The notes under the pieces: generated by a model
Told to the model about the DNA's origin: nothing
Databases searched by the model: none
What the model saw: the letters and a program-made list of their open reading frames with translations, nothing else
Made by a program: the position numbers and the translations under genes
Assembly (NCBI RefSeq): GCF_030408635.1
Contig: NZ_CP047198.1
Location: 1 to 64,000 of the forward strand
From: Corynebacterium coyleae
GTDB taxonomy: Bacteria; Actinomycetota; Actinomycetes; Mycobacteriales; Mycobacteriaceae
DNA: 64,000 bases
Direction of reading: 5' to 3'
Shown: piece after piece, positions 28,701 through 37,145 of the stretch
Layout of the letters: each line of letters begins with the position of its first letter
How positions within the stretch are numbered: position 1 is the stretch's first letter

Positions 28701-30315
28701 CCGCAACGCCGACGGCAAGATCGTTCTGGAGAACCTCACGGACGAGGGCTTCGTCTTCGAGCGCTACACCATCAACGTCACCCCGGGCCGCGACGCTGAG
28801 GTCAAGCCGCTCGTGCGCGAGATGGCTTGGAACGCAACCGCACGCATTCCGGGCGCGAAGGATGACGAGGCTGTCATCAACGAGGGCAAGGACCTTGTCA
28901 AGGTCGAGCGTGATGAGAAGAACGACCAGTTCATCATCACGGGTCTGCCGGACAAGACTGGTCTGGTCAAGATCCAGGTCAAGGACGCCCGTGGCGTTTG
29001 GGCCGAGTACCACCTGAACATGGTCGCTCCGAAGTCGGGCGAGTCCACCTACACCGTCTCCACGAACTCCGAGTTCCGTGCGACCCTTGTAAACGGCAAG
29101 AACAGCTTCCTGCTCGTTGAGGGCGGCGAGTTCTTCCAGGAGCCGAAGACCACCGATGGCGAGTGGATCCTCAAGCCGAAGGCTGACGCCGCAGGCAAGA
29201 CTGGCGTCGTTGAAGAGCGCGACTCCAACGGTTCTGTGCTGAACCGCTACACGGTGAACGTCGTACAGGGCCGCGTCTCTACCAACCGTCAGCAGCGTTC
29301 GGTGATCCCGGTTACCGGCTACACCGACATCCCGCCGATGAAGAATGGCGGTAAGTTCTTCATCACCTCGGGCAGCGAGTACGTGACCACCAGCACGGTG
29401 GACGGCAACTTCCGAGTCACGGCGAAGCCGGATACCGTCGGCCAGGTCATCCGCGTTGAAGAGCGTGACGGCGAAGGCACCGTTCTGCGCACGATCCTGT
29501 TGGACATTGTTCCGGTGGACACTGCAGAGTCTGGAACGCTGGTCTCCAACGGCAAGTCCACTGGTACCAACAAGGATCTGCCGGAGATCACCTACACGAA
29601 CAACCCGACCACCGGCACGATCACCATCACCCTGCCGGATGGTGTGAAGAGCTTCGTTCCGGTTGAGAACGGCGGTAAGGTCAAGAGCGTCAAGGAAAAG
29701 GACGGCAAGGTCGTTGTCGAGACCGATCTGGGCGCACCTGGCGACAGCCTGAATTACGTCCTGGTTGACAAGAATGGCAACCAGTCCTACGTCCGCAATC
29801 TGAAGCTCAAGGTCAACGTGACCGGTGAGACGGACAACCAGACCACCAAGGGCTCCTCTGAGCTCGACGGCAAGTGCATCGCCGGCATCGTCGGCATGAC
29901 CGCGCCGCTGCTGCTGGCTATCCCGCTGGGTATCCTGTCGCAGGTTCAGATCCCGGGCCTGGAGCAGGTCTCCGCCCAGGTCAACGCCGCGATCCGTCAG
30001 GCGAACGACCAGATCCAGCGCGGTCTGGGCATTCACGACGACGACCGTGCACGTCGCGCGGCTGGCATCCAGGGTGCGTTCGCTATCGAGAACCCGCAGA
30101 TGATCGGCCTCGCAGCCGGCGCTCTGGGTGCGATCACCCTCGGCCTCCTGGCAGTCGACGGCGTCATGCGCGCATGTGGTGCAGGTGAGTACACCTCCTC
30201 CTACATGGTGGGCAAGGCGACCGGCAACGAGACCCTGATGAAGGGCTCCTCCGACAAGATGCCGGAGTCCAAGGACAAGGGCACCGAAGAGAACAAGCCC
30301 GCTGAGGACAAGTAA
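25714..30315 (+). CDS. Giant repetitive surface protein 2
   Basis: The product has 1,533 residues and is a tandem paralogue of the preceding protein with the same plan. The signal peptide is cleaved after about residue 36 (DALA). An N-terminal domain precedes a Thr-rich stalk (about 277-453, TTTVTxT units), then beta repeats of about 90 residues. The same C-terminal module follows, with DGKCIA, hydrophobic segment APLLLAIPLGILSQ, QANDQIQRGLGIHDDDRARR and a second hydrophobic segment ending RACG. The first 12 codons match copy 1 exactly, then the proteins diverge to scattered identity. The start is equally ambiguous (ATG 25714 or TTG 25723). Paralogous surface proteins with shared leaders could be co-expressed or exchange segments (inference). 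Confidence 0.78.
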   Translation: MKPLKNAHLKKRAMAALISSTLIAGTAVSVAPDALALTYTGSSAQIVGAYQSLSEQELRQFYSDGYKDLRNQPFDVNTFVLPNEVASGWCIDWGIDNPWNNEIGGYEVRKLTGASGRFGDGLGINDDVRLAAINVTKSLIKDYEQYQKNPSSNLVYQIQTKNRILQALLSNNLGSLNEIRGYFHQNRLNKYLFSSLTGFDIIWKRQDVQGDGTPNYVLVKNANFQTVKENYTEGEYVTVLVPKNYNLNLNPKKHWTFQRIITIVQPGLPGPKPPPQKEIIEETTTIPQDPSTVTTTETLPAHKTTTTVTDTPRTVTATYTHPEVTVTERKELPTAYTTVRTTRPRQTVTETVKATPVVTTTTEVVGGETVTKKVTETPAPKTVTSTVEGEPTTVTETISDTPVVVTKPATTVTATHWSTPTRTTVVDVPGTTVTTTKTETPKPVTTTNKVTLTENYYTEKIYESVKEIHEYYYFAGFTKKDKSKEIELPGGIKGSWTFEVTKGRDIVIVERTEDGKLIITPKPGFEGEGDVEILITDERGNQYIYRVKVSDTITVKTQTNVTVNNFFYTLNPNGENRVKVIPLNPGDKIKKRVYIDENGVEHEVVPGSIKVVQDEQGVKVEVTDTNLRGQVVVTTVDESGNERENIVTIENTTSKFEVVREILSTSTAIVERRGGTFKIVEGEDLVDIKEGDNDTWVITPKNKDREGKVVVVFTDKNGVEYKYTIDIKKDVHSGPRIRNYEIQSNGSVNIERSNEWDIKVISGDVDVTEERGKLGEDGADKDVWTVKPNEGFTGEAIIHIVDKKTGTLIGVWKIQVNPAQDFDGFDFKELEPRNIVDRAVVDLTLGYSIKDAEGRASNRFTFDVDEKFDSFDKMLEHYKTVYKDIIDFEKSKIAEDGDWKLVFKPGAKGQVQVLETALNFKDDANGKYEKITKFTYNVSPAPVRNLEYDVTSDNVLELEGKNLRVVDDNKDEAKKLVVDENSLPTGDTKSVKIEFNRNADGKIVLENLTDEGFVFERYTINVTPGRDAEVKPLVREMAWNATARIPGAKDDEAVINEGKDLVKVERDEKNDQFIITGLPDKTGLVKIQVKDARGVWAEYHLNMVAPKSGESTYTVSTNSEFRATLVNGKNSFLLVEGGEFFQEPKTTDGEWILKPKADAAGKTGVVEERDSNGSVLNRYTVNVVQGRVSTNRQQRSVIPVTGYTDIPPMKNGGKFFITSGSEYVTTSTVDGNFRVTAKPDTVGQVIRVEERDGEGTVLRTILLDIVPVDTAESGTLVSNGKSTGTNKDLPEITYTNNPTTGTITITLPDGVKSFVPVENGGKVKSVKEKDGKVVVETDLGAPGDSLNYVLVDKNGNQSYVRNLKLKVNVTGETDNQTTKGSSELDGKCIAGIVGMTAPLLLAIPLGILSQVQIPGLEQVSAQVNAAIRQANDQIQRGLGIHDDDRARRAAGIQGAFAIENPQMIGLAAGALGAITLGLLAVDGVMRACGAGEYTSSYMVGKATGNETLMKGSSDKMPESKDKGTEENKPAEDK

Positions 30316-30329
30316 ACCCGCAGTGAGCT

Positions 30330-30360
30330 AACCCGCTAGGCGAAAGCCCGGCGGGTTTTC
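30330..30360 (+). terminator. Terminator of giant surface gene 2
   Basis: A stem of AACCCGC (30330-30336) with GCGGGTT (30351-30357), extended by GGC with GCC inside, is followed by T-rich sequence. Confidence 0.82.
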
Positions 30361-30370
30361 TCTTGCGCAT

Positions 30371-31885
30371 TTACTTTGCGACGACCCCACGAACCACCCG
30401 GTCCAGCCACCCCAACGCATAGTCATAACCCGTCTGACCGCCCACCTTGAACCCACCGGGGATGTCGGTGAAGCCCAACTTGTAATACGACATGTGCCGC
30501 GGCCCGAAATCGCCAGCACGCTGGGCCGACGACACCAACACTGCGTTCTGGGGATCCTCGTAAGTGGCGCGCAGGCCGGTCACATCCAGCACCTGCCCGC
30601 ACAACACCGCCACGGTGCTATGCGCCCAGGCCTGGCGGCCCTCGGTGCCGGTTGGGGTGCGGGGGATCACGCCGAGGCGATGCAGCTGCCAACTGAACTG
30701 CTCCACGGCATGGATGGTGCGAAACATTTCGAGGGTGAGATCGAGCCAGGCGGTGGTGTCGTCGTCAAGCAATTGCGCCGCCTGATCGCGCAGAGGCTCA
30801 AGCGCCTGGAACAACCACGGCCAGGTCACGCCCTCCTTGGCCAACTCCGGCAGTGCGGCGAGCAGCGCGATGGCGGCTTGTTCGGCTGGGGGAGTGGTGC
30901 TGGTGCCCGCCGCGTGCTGCCCGAGGGCGGTGGCGGCGGTGGTGGCTTCGATGATGATTTGGGGGATGAGGGTGGCGTCGATACGTGAGAGGCCCGACTG
31001 CTCAAACGCCTCGGGCACCGGCAGCCCCTGCGCGCGTAAGTCGCGGAAGCGGGCGACGCGGATGCCGGTGATGGCGTTGAAAGGGCCGGGTGTGACATCG
31101 CGCATGGCCACATCCGCAAGCGTGCGCAGCGGGCTCGTGGGGTCGGTCGCGCACGCCATGTCCGCGCCGTTGCACAGGGAGAGCACCTTGCCCTCCAAGC
31201 CGGTAAACGGCGTGGTGCGGGTGCCGGCGAGGCCCTCGAACGCGGGGTTGAGCGTCGTGCCACCGGTCTGGACTGTCTCCCCGTTGCGGCCGCGCACGCC
31301 CGCAGGTGGTTCGGTGTAGAGGCGCGAAGGTTGCTGCGGTGCCGGGTCACCCAGCGGCGCGCGGGCGGGGTCGGCGAAGAGAAGGACGGCGGCGATGTCA
31401 TCCGCACCCACACCCCGCACGCGACCGGCGGCAACCTCCGCCGCCGCATCACCGACCAGGTGGGCGCCCTGGGAGTAGCCGATCAAAATGAACCGGGTGC
31501 CGGGGCAATGCCGGGCCACGGTCTCCATCTCCAAGGTGGCCACGTCCCGGCCGTAGCGCACCGACTCCCCATACGTGGCCGCCTCGGTGCCTTCCGGGAC
31601 GTTGCCCGAGGTACCGAACACGCTGAAGCGGCCCAGCGAGGCCGGGTACTTCACCTGAAACGTGGACACCGTCCGGGCGCCGAAGCGGGTTTGGAGGTCG
31701 TCGGCGGGGGAGGAGGCGTCGTCGAAAAGCGACTCGCGCGCGGACGGATGCCACGAATGCGAAAACCCGGACCCCGCCGCCTGAATCACATGCACGGGGT
31801 GGCACCGCAACTGCAACGCCTGCGCCTGTGGCACCGCGAGCGGCACAAGCGCGGCGGACAGCAGGATGGCTAGGGGGCGTCTCAC
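30371..31885 (-). CDS. Secreted cutinase-family esterase/lipase
   Basis: The product has 504 residues. A signal peptide (about 1-23, VPQAQA) precedes an alpha/beta-hydrolase core. The nucleophile Ser lies in GYSQGAH, an Asp candidate in LCNGADMAC (cutinase-type Cys-flanked loop), and a His candidate in FGPRHMSYY close to the C-terminus. About 200 extra residues separate Asp and His, more than in ordinary cutinases. The start is GTG 31885, overlapping the stop of the upstream YhgE-like gene by four bases (GTGA), which makes it the third gene of that operon. In corynebacteria such enzymes act on esters including envelope lipids; the substrate here is unknown. Confidence 0.78.
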   Translation of the reverse strand: MRRPLAILLSAALVPLAVPQAQALQLRCHPVHVIQAAGSGFSHSWHPSARESLFDDASSPADDLQTRFGARTVSTFQVKYPASLGRFSVFGTSGNVPEGTEAATYGESVRYGRDVATLEMETVARHCPGTRFILIGYSQGAHLVGDAAAEVAAGRVRGVGADDIAAVLLFADPARAPLGDPAPQQPSRLYTEPPAGVRGRNGETVQTGGTTLNPAFEGLAGTRTTPFTGLEGKVLSLCNGADMACATDPTSPLRTLADVAMRDVTPGPFNAITGIRVARFRDLRAQGLPVPEAFEQSGLSRIDATLIPQIIIEATTAATALGQHAAGTSTTPPAEQAAIALLAALPELAKEGVTWPWLFQALEPLRDQAAQLLDDDTTAWLDLTLEMFRTIHAVEQFSWQLHRLGVIPRTPTGTEGRQAWAHSTVAVLCGQVLDVTGLRATYEDPQNAVLVSSAQRAGDFGPRHMSYYKLGFTDIPGGFKVGGQTGYDYALGWLDRVVRGVVAK

Positions 31886-33975
31886 ACCGTCAACTCGGGG
31901 TGCAGGTCCTTGAACGCCATCGTGCGACGCTTCCGCAGCGCGAAACACGTAAGGGCGATGGACAGGGCCGCCACGAACAACAGGACCGTAAGCGCAGTCC
32001 ACAGACGCGGGTCATACGACGGCGCACCGAACAGGGCGTAGCGCACCAAATCCACCGAATAGCGCATCGGATCCCACGTGTGCACCCACTGGATAAACCC
32101 AGGCTGCACCTCCGGCGGATACAGGCCGTTCGACGCCACCAACTGCAGCGACATCAACGCCATCGTGGCCAAACGGCCAGGCGCCGGGCCCAACGTGGTG
32201 TTCAACGCCATAATCGCGGAGATAAACACCCACGACACGAACACCAACACGCCGAACAGCGCCACCGGGTGCTGCGGCTCCACCTTCAGCACACCAACCT
32301 GCACCACCCACAGCGCCACAGACTGCGCAAAGCCAATGATCACGGAAGGGATCATCGTGTACAGCATCACGCGGAACGCGCTCACGCCCGAGTCGATGGC
32401 GCGGCGGCTAAACGGCTTCATGATCATGTAGGTGATCAGCACACCGAACCATTGCGACAGGGCCAGGAAGAACGGGCTCAAACCCTTACCAAAGTAAGTC
32501 ACGCCGTCGCCCGTGTGCTGCGGGGTCACCGGATCCGCGGCGGCGTGGATCGCCTTGTCCAGGCGTTCGCCTTCCCACTTCGGGGCTTCCTTGGCGCCGT
32601 CCGCAAGTTTCATGGAGAGCTCGCCGGTGCCGTCAGAAAGTTTCACCAGGCCGTCGTTCAAATCGCTCAGGCCCACCACCAACTGGTTCGAGCCGGCCGC
32701 CAACTTTGAGGTCGCATCCGTCGCCGTATTCGCAGCGACGACCAACTTCGACGTACCGTCCTTCAACGTCGTAATGCCGGCCAGCAGCGTGCCCGAACCG
32801 TCCTGCAGGCGGGCCAGACCCTCCGCAAGAGTGCGGGCACCCGCTACGGCGCTATCCACGCCGCCGCGGTACTGCGCGGTCGGATCAGACAACTGCGTGG
32901 CCAACTCGTGCGCGCCAGCCTGCAACTGCATCAACTGGCCGACCAGGTCGTTGCCCGGCACCGCCTGCAGCGGACCAGCGTTCAACTGTGCCTTCACGCC
33001 ACGGGCTTGCGCGGCCAACTCGTTCGAGCCCGGGATAGGGGAGCGGTCCAGATCCGCGATCACGCGGTCCAGGTTCGCATTGACGTCAGCCAACGCCGCC
33101 TGCGCCTGGTTCAACGTGCCAGCAAAGCCGGTGAGCTTATCCACGCCACCTGCGATCTTCGTCGCACCGGCACCCAACTGCTGGGTACCCGCCTGCAACT
33201 GATCCAGGCCGTTAGAGAGCTTGGAGGCGCCGCCGGATGCGGTGGTGATGCCGTCATTAAGCTGCGCCGCACCGTCCTGCAACTTGGCCACACCGCCGTC
33301 GAGTTTGCCCACCGCACCCGGCATCTGCTGCACCTTGTCATTGAGCTGCTGGATACCGTCGTTGAGCTTCGTGCCGCCGTCGTTGAGCTTCTGCGAGCCG
33401 TCCTTGGCCTTATTCGCACCGTCGTCGAGCTTGCCCGCGCCATCCGCGGCGTCCTGCACACCCTGCGACAACGTATTAATGCCGACGAACAGCTGGTCCA
33501 CCACCTTCTCGCCAACCGAGTTCGACACCGCAACCGCGACCGCCTCACCGGCTTTATCACCCAACACCGTCGGGATGAAACCATTCGTCTCATTCAAGGT
33601 GATGTTGATCTTCGCCGAATGCGGATCCTCCGACTTCACGCTGGTCACAGCCTCAGAGAAGTTCGTCGGAATCTCCATCCCCAGGTAATACGTGCCGTTA
33701 GCAATGCCCTCCTTGGCCTCCTCGGCACTGACCAACTGGAAATCCAACGGACGCTGCTCCAACAGCTCGTCAACCACCTGGTCGCCGTTCTCACCCTCAT
33801 CCGAGTTCACCAACGCAACCGGCAACTTGTACAAATTGCCCAGTGGATCCCAATACGACCACACAAACAAGCCACCGAACAGCAACGGCAGCAACATGAT
33901 GGCAACAAGGGCAAGCGGTGGGAGCTTGCCGTTCAAAAACTTCCGGAAATCGGTTCCGATATGCAGGCCGCTCAT
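31882..33975 (-). CDS. YhgE/Pip-type membrane protein, ABC-2 permease-like
   Basis: The product has 697 residues. One N-terminal membrane segment (about 18-40) leads to a large outside domain with many repeated DG heptads (KLNDG, QLNDG, KLQDG, QLQAG; about 170-480), the hallmark of the YhgE/Pip and EsaA family. Five or six C-terminal membrane segments form an ABC-2-type region. Its ATG overlaps the ATPase-like gene upstream by four bases and its stop overlaps the esterase gene. Pip proteins are known as phage receptors and export-associated proteins. The transported substrate is unknown. Confidence 0.83.
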   Translation of the reverse strand: MSGLHIGTDFRKFLNGKLPPLALVAIMLLPLLFGGLFVWSYWDPLGNLYKLPVALVNSDEGENGDQVVDELLEQRPLDFQLVSAEEAKEGIANGTYYLGMEIPTNFSEAVTSVKSEDPHSAKINITLNETNGFIPTVLGDKAGEAVAVAVSNSVGEKVVDQLFVGINTLSQGVQDAADGAGKLDDGANKAKDGSQKLNDGGTKLNDGIQQLNDKVQQMPGAVGKLDGGVAKLQDGAAQLNDGITTASGGASKLSNGLDQLQAGTQQLGAGATKIAGGVDKLTGFAGTLNQAQAALADVNANLDRVIADLDRSPIPGSNELAAQARGVKAQLNAGPLQAVPGNDLVGQLMQLQAGAHELATQLSDPTAQYRGGVDSAVAGARTLAEGLARLQDGSGTLLAGITTLKDGTSKLVVAANTATDATSKLAAGSNQLVVGLSDLNDGLVKLSDGTGELSMKLADGAKEAPKWEGERLDKAIHAAADPVTPQHTGDGVTYFGKGLSPFFLALSQWFGVLITYMIMKPFSRRAIDSGVSAFRVMLYTMIPSVIIGFAQSVALWVVQVGVLKVEPQHPVALFGVLVFVSWVFISAIMALNTTLGPAPGRLATMALMSLQLVASNGLYPPEVQPGFIQWVHTWDPMRYSVDLVRYALFGAPSYDPRLWTALTVLLFVAALSIALTCFALRKRRTMAFKDLHPELTV

Positions 33976-34586
33976 AGCCCCTCCTCATTGACCGTATTCA
34001 CCATCACGGGAAGGTGGACCGCGACGCCGCGGAGGTCGCTAAGAAGCAACTTGCGCAACTTCATGTCACGGACCTGATCGATGTCGTCGACAATGAGCAA
34101 CTTCGCCTCCGGACGCGAAATCAACGCAAGCAACACGCGCAAGCGGAAGCGCTCCAGCGGAGTAATGTCGCCGACCTTGGCCAGCAGATCCAGCTCCTCC
34201 AACTGCAGCGGCTCCAACCACTTCTCCACGTACGGATGCGCCTTAATCGCCTCCGGGCTGCGCGGGGTGCGCTTGAAGAAACTCTGCGACCACGCAATCT
34301 GCTCCCGCATCGCATCCCGCACGCGCACCAGACGATCGATCGAGTCGATCTCCGGCACGCCCGCCAACGCGACATCGCGGAAGCGATCGTGGTGGGTGGT
34401 GGGTTCGCTATCAAGCAGAATGGTGCCCTCTGCAGGGCGGAAGCGACCCGCCAGCGCAAGGCTGAGCAGCGTCGAATCGGACTCGCGCGCCGTGTTGAGC
34501 AGGGTCAAACCGCGGCCGATGTCGAACGACTCCGGGTCGTCGCCACTGCGCAGGACAAGATCCTGTGCAGACAGGATTGCAGACAT
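33972..34586 (-). CDS. Degenerate ABC-type ATPase partner
   Basis: The product has 204 residues and keeps the outline of an ABC ATPase but with altered catalytic elements. The Walker A region reads NTARESDSTLL and lacks the Gly-Lys-Ser/Thr. The signature region (ITPLERFRLRVLLAL) lacks LSGGQ. The Walker B-like AKLLIVDDID is retained but has Asp-Ile after the two Asp, where a catalytic Glu is expected. Coupled to the YhgE-like permease by an ATGA overlap. It probably binds or structures the complex rather than hydrolysing ATP in the normal way (inference). Confidence 0.65.
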   Translation of the reverse strand: MSAILSAQDLVLRSGDDPESFDIGRGLTLLNTARESDSTLLSLALAGRFRPAEGTILLDSEPTTHHDRFRDVALAGVPEIDSIDRLVRVRDAMREQIAWSQSFFKRTPRSPEAIKAHPYVEKWLEPLQLEELDLLAKVGDITPLERFRLRVLLALISRPEAKLLIVDDIDQVRDMKLRKLLLSDLRGVAVHLPVMVNTVNEEGL

Positions 34587-34611
34587 TCGGTCCCCTAACC
34601 GTAGGGTGGAC

Positions 34612-34630
34612 TATCACTTAACTCGTGATA
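34612..34630. promoter_or_regulatory. Probable TetR operator
   Basis: TATCAC-N7-GTGATA is a perfect 6-bp inverted repeat between the divergent ATPase-like gene (start 34586) and the TetR gene (start 34674). Its position suggests autoregulation and control of the transporter operon. Confidence 0.55.
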
Positions 34631-34673
34631 TGGTGCTTCCCAATTCAATCACTGTCAAACCGAGAGTGGGCCC

Positions 34674-35237
34674 ATGCGCGCAGACGCCCGCAAAAAACGC
34701 GACCAAATCATCACGGCCGCCCTCCAACAGATCCAAACCCGCCCGAACTCCGAAATCACACTCGAAGGCATCGCCGCTGACGCTGGAGTAGGCATCGCCA
34801 CCCTCTACCGCCACTTCCCATCGCGCGCATCGCTTTACGACGCCTGCGCCATCGTCTACATCGATGACCTCCAAACCCTCCTCGACGACACCCTCGCCGA
34901 CTTCCACCGCGACCCCCAAGGCAGCTTCGAACGCTTCGTCTGGGCCATCGTCGACTCCGGCGTCGGCATGCTCGCCACCGCCCTTGCCGCCGAACCCTCC
35001 GCTGACGGCCCCCGCATCATCGTCGAACGCCGCGAGACCTTCATGCACAACGTGCAATTGCTTATCGACGAAGCCGTGCCCCACAACATCGTCGCCCCCG
35101 GCCAAACCGCGCTGCAGCTCGCCACCGAACTGATCGTGGCCACCCGACCGCTTGCCTCACCCCTGGCCGATCTGCTCCCCGACGTGCGCGATCGCCTCGT
35201 CCGCCACCTCATGGCCGGCTGGCGCGCGAACGTATAG
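34674..35237 (+). CDS. TetR-family transcriptional regulator
   Basis: The product has 187 residues. The N-terminal helix-turn-helix is typical of TetR (ITLEGIAADAGVGIATLYRHFPSRASLYDA, about residues 24-53), and the C-terminal helical domain would bind an effector. It lies divergent from the ATPase/YhgE/esterase operon, and a palindrome in the 87-base gap is the likely operator. It is therefore a good candidate repressor of that operon. Effector unknown. Confidence 0.88.
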   Translation: MRADARKKRDQIITAALQQIQTRPNSEITLEGIAADAGVGIATLYRHFPSRASLYDACAIVYIDDLQTLLDDTLADFHRDPQGSFERFVWAIVDSGVGMLATALAAEPSADGPRIIVERRETFMHNVQLLIDEAVPHNIVAPGQTALQLATELIVATRPLASPLADLLPDVRDRLVRHLMAGWRANV

Positions 35238-35276
35238 GCGTTCGGGGGCGGGGCTGGGCCCGGAAGGGACGTGGCG

Positions 35277-35909
35277 CTAGTCCTCCAGGCGGTGGCGACC
35301 TGCGGAATCGTCAGAATCGTCGGCCGAACGTGCTTCGCGGTCGTCCTCGGTAGTGGTGGAGTAGACCAGCGTGGAGGTCCCGCCAACGCCAGCACCGCCA
35401 GCACGACCAGCGCCGCCCTCGGCAACCGAGACGAGGTCGAGGTCGGCGGGGGAGTCGTCGCGAAGTTCAGCGATCTTGTCCTTGAGGAAGAACTCCCAGG
35501 CAGCCCATGCGCTACCTGCGGCGACGGCGCTGAGCGTCGACCACTTGATCACGGAGCCGATGGTGCCGAGCACGCTGCGGCCTTCGTCCTTCTTCTCCTT
35601 GGCGTGGTCTTTAAGGAAGGCGAGTTGGGCGGCGCGCAGGGGAGCGTCGGCGTCGAAGGCGGCGCGGCGGCGGTCGAGGCGCTCGTGGGCCTGGCGGGTG
35701 ATTTCGCCGGCTTCGGCGCGGGCGGCGCCGTAGAGCTCCTGGAGTTGGTCGCGGTCGAATTTGTCGGTGAGGTCGGAGAGGTCGCCGTCTTTAAGCGTGT
35801 CGATGAGGGACTGGTAAATGTCGCGCTCGCGTTTGTCGTTTTGGTCGCGGAAGTACTTCAGGCCTTGGTTTGCGAGGGCGTAGGCCATGCCGATGGTCCT
35901 GAGGTTCAT
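35277..35909 (-). CDS. Hypothetical protein with one membrane segment
   Basis: The product has 210 residues. Its N-terminal half is helical and charged (about 1-115, probably coiled coil). One hydrophobic segment follows (about 125-150, TIGSVIKWSTLSAVAAGSAW), then a Ser/Asp-rich acidic tail. ATG 35909 is fixed by AAGGAG six bases upstream. It is convergent to the TetR gene and divergent from metF. I recognise no family, and nothing around it suggests a role. Confidence 0.7.
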   Translation of the reverse strand: MNLRTIGMAYALANQGLKYFRDQNDKRERDIYQSLIDTLKDGDLSDLTDKFDRDQLQELYGAARAEAGEITRQAHERLDRRRAAFDADAPLRAAQLAFLKDHAKEKKDEGRSVLGTIGSVIKWSTLSAVAAGSAWAAWEFFLKDKIAELRDDSPADLDLVSVAEGGAGRAGGAGVGGTSTLVYSTTTEDDREARSADDSDDSAGRHRLED

Positions 35910-36192
35910 GTGGGCTCCTTTGTTTAGTGGGTTCAAGTTTTGTTCGATTGGTTCGGTGTCTAGCGTAGCGAAGCCCCCGCAGAACGGCTCCGTACCAAGC
36001 GTTACGTAAAAATGAACCAAGCGGTTCAGTTTGTGGTATTTACATTCACGAAAACCGGCCGCATGACCTGCGCAAACGGGCAAAATAGACAACCTTGATT
36101 GTGGCGCGGAAACGGGCAACATAAGTTTCAAGTCACCGTTTAACCACGGTGCAACAAGTCCCGATGACAGCCAGCCGAGAGAAAGGTCCGCC

Positions 36193-37131
36193 ATGTTCGA
36201 AGCCTCCCCTTCGACCCGGCTTTCCGCCTCGGCACCCATCGACCGCGAGGGCGCTCCGGTGATCCGCCGCCCTCGTCCGAAGCGCCAGCGCACCGCGTTG
36301 AGTTTCGAGATCATTCCGCCGCGCCCCTCCGACAGCGTGGCCAAGATGGACGAACTCATTGCCGGCCTGGCCGCCTACAACCCGGATTACGTCTCCGTGA
36401 CCAGCTCGCGTCGCAGCGAGTGGCTCGAAGGCACTGCCGCGGTGATCTCCCGGATTGCGGAAACCACCGACCTGCGCCCGATCGCACACCTGGCCTGCAC
36501 GGCGGGTACGCGCGAGGAGCTCACCGAGTGGATCCGCACGCTTATCGACGCCGGCGTGCGCGGCTTCCTCGCACTCCGCGGCGACCTGCCCGAAACGGGC
36601 ATGCCGGAGCACTACCTGCAGTACGCCACCGACCTGCTCAACCTCATCGAGGAAGTGCAGGAAGAGGAGGCGTTTCGCCTCGCCGCCGGCAAGCTCGCGC
36701 TGTCGGTTGCGTGCTACCCGAAGGGGCATGAGGAGTCGCGAAATTTCGACCATGACCTGGATGTGCTGCTGACTAAGCAGCGCCTGGGTGCCGATTTCGC
36801 GATTACACAGCTCTTCTTCGAGGCGCAGGATTACCTGGACTTTGTCGAGGTAGCACGCCTGGCGGGTGTGCGTATCCCGTTGATTCCGGGGATTATGCCG
36901 ATGACTTCCCTGAAGCGTGTGCGCCGGATGGGTGAGTTGTCGGGGTTGGAGGTGCCTGAGGTCGTCGAGAAGCAATTGCTCGAAGCTGACGACGAATACG
37001 AAACCGGCATGCAACTCACCGCCAACCTTGCGCGGGAGATTTTGGACGCCGGCACCGGCGGACTCCACGTGTACACCCACAACAACCTGGCCGTCACGCG
37101 GGACTTCTTGGACCGCATCGGCATCCAATAG
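36193..37131 (+). CDS. metF: Methylenetetrahydrofolate reductase
   Basis: The enzyme reduces 5,10-methylene-THF to 5-methyl-THF with an FAD cofactor and so supplies the methyl donor for methionine. The 312-residue protein has the barrel start ALSFEIIPPRP, a VTSSRRSEWLEG strand-loop and RGDLPETG, all characteristic of the family, on a 40-residue N-terminal extension. GAGAGAAAGG lies just before ATG 36193. metE follows after 14 bases, forming a two-gene methionine operon. Its 280-base upstream gap has a short hairpin (36134-36151). Confidence 0.92.
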   Translation: MFEASPSTRLSASAPIDREGAPVIRRPRPKRQRTALSFEIIPPRPSDSVAKMDELIAGLAAYNPDYVSVTSSRRSEWLEGTAAVISRIAETTDLRPIAHLACTAGTREELTEWIRTLIDAGVRGFLALRGDLPETGMPEHYLQYATDLLNLIEEVQEEEAFRLAAGKLALSVACYPKGHEESRNFDHDLDVLLTKQRLGADFAITQLFFEAQDYLDFVEVARLAGVRIPLIPGIMPMTSLKRVRRMGELSGLEVPEVVEKQLLEADDEYETGMQLTANLAREILDAGTGGLHVYTHNNLAVTRDFLDRIGIQ

Positions 37132-37145
37132 ATAAAGGACAAACC

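Noticed and set aside
20961-30036. Very long open frames on the minus strand opposite both giant surface genes
   Set aside because: They are in exact codon register with the sense genes and arise because TTA, CTA and TCA codons are absent. The translations are low-complexity, without starts or domains.
36086-36102. McbR-type site upstream of metF
   Set aside because: TAGAC is present, but the required GTCTA half six bases later is missing.
35910-36192. B12 riboswitch ahead of metF-metE
   Set aside because: The cobalamin-riboswitch core and the B12 box are not found in full; only isolated short resemblances.
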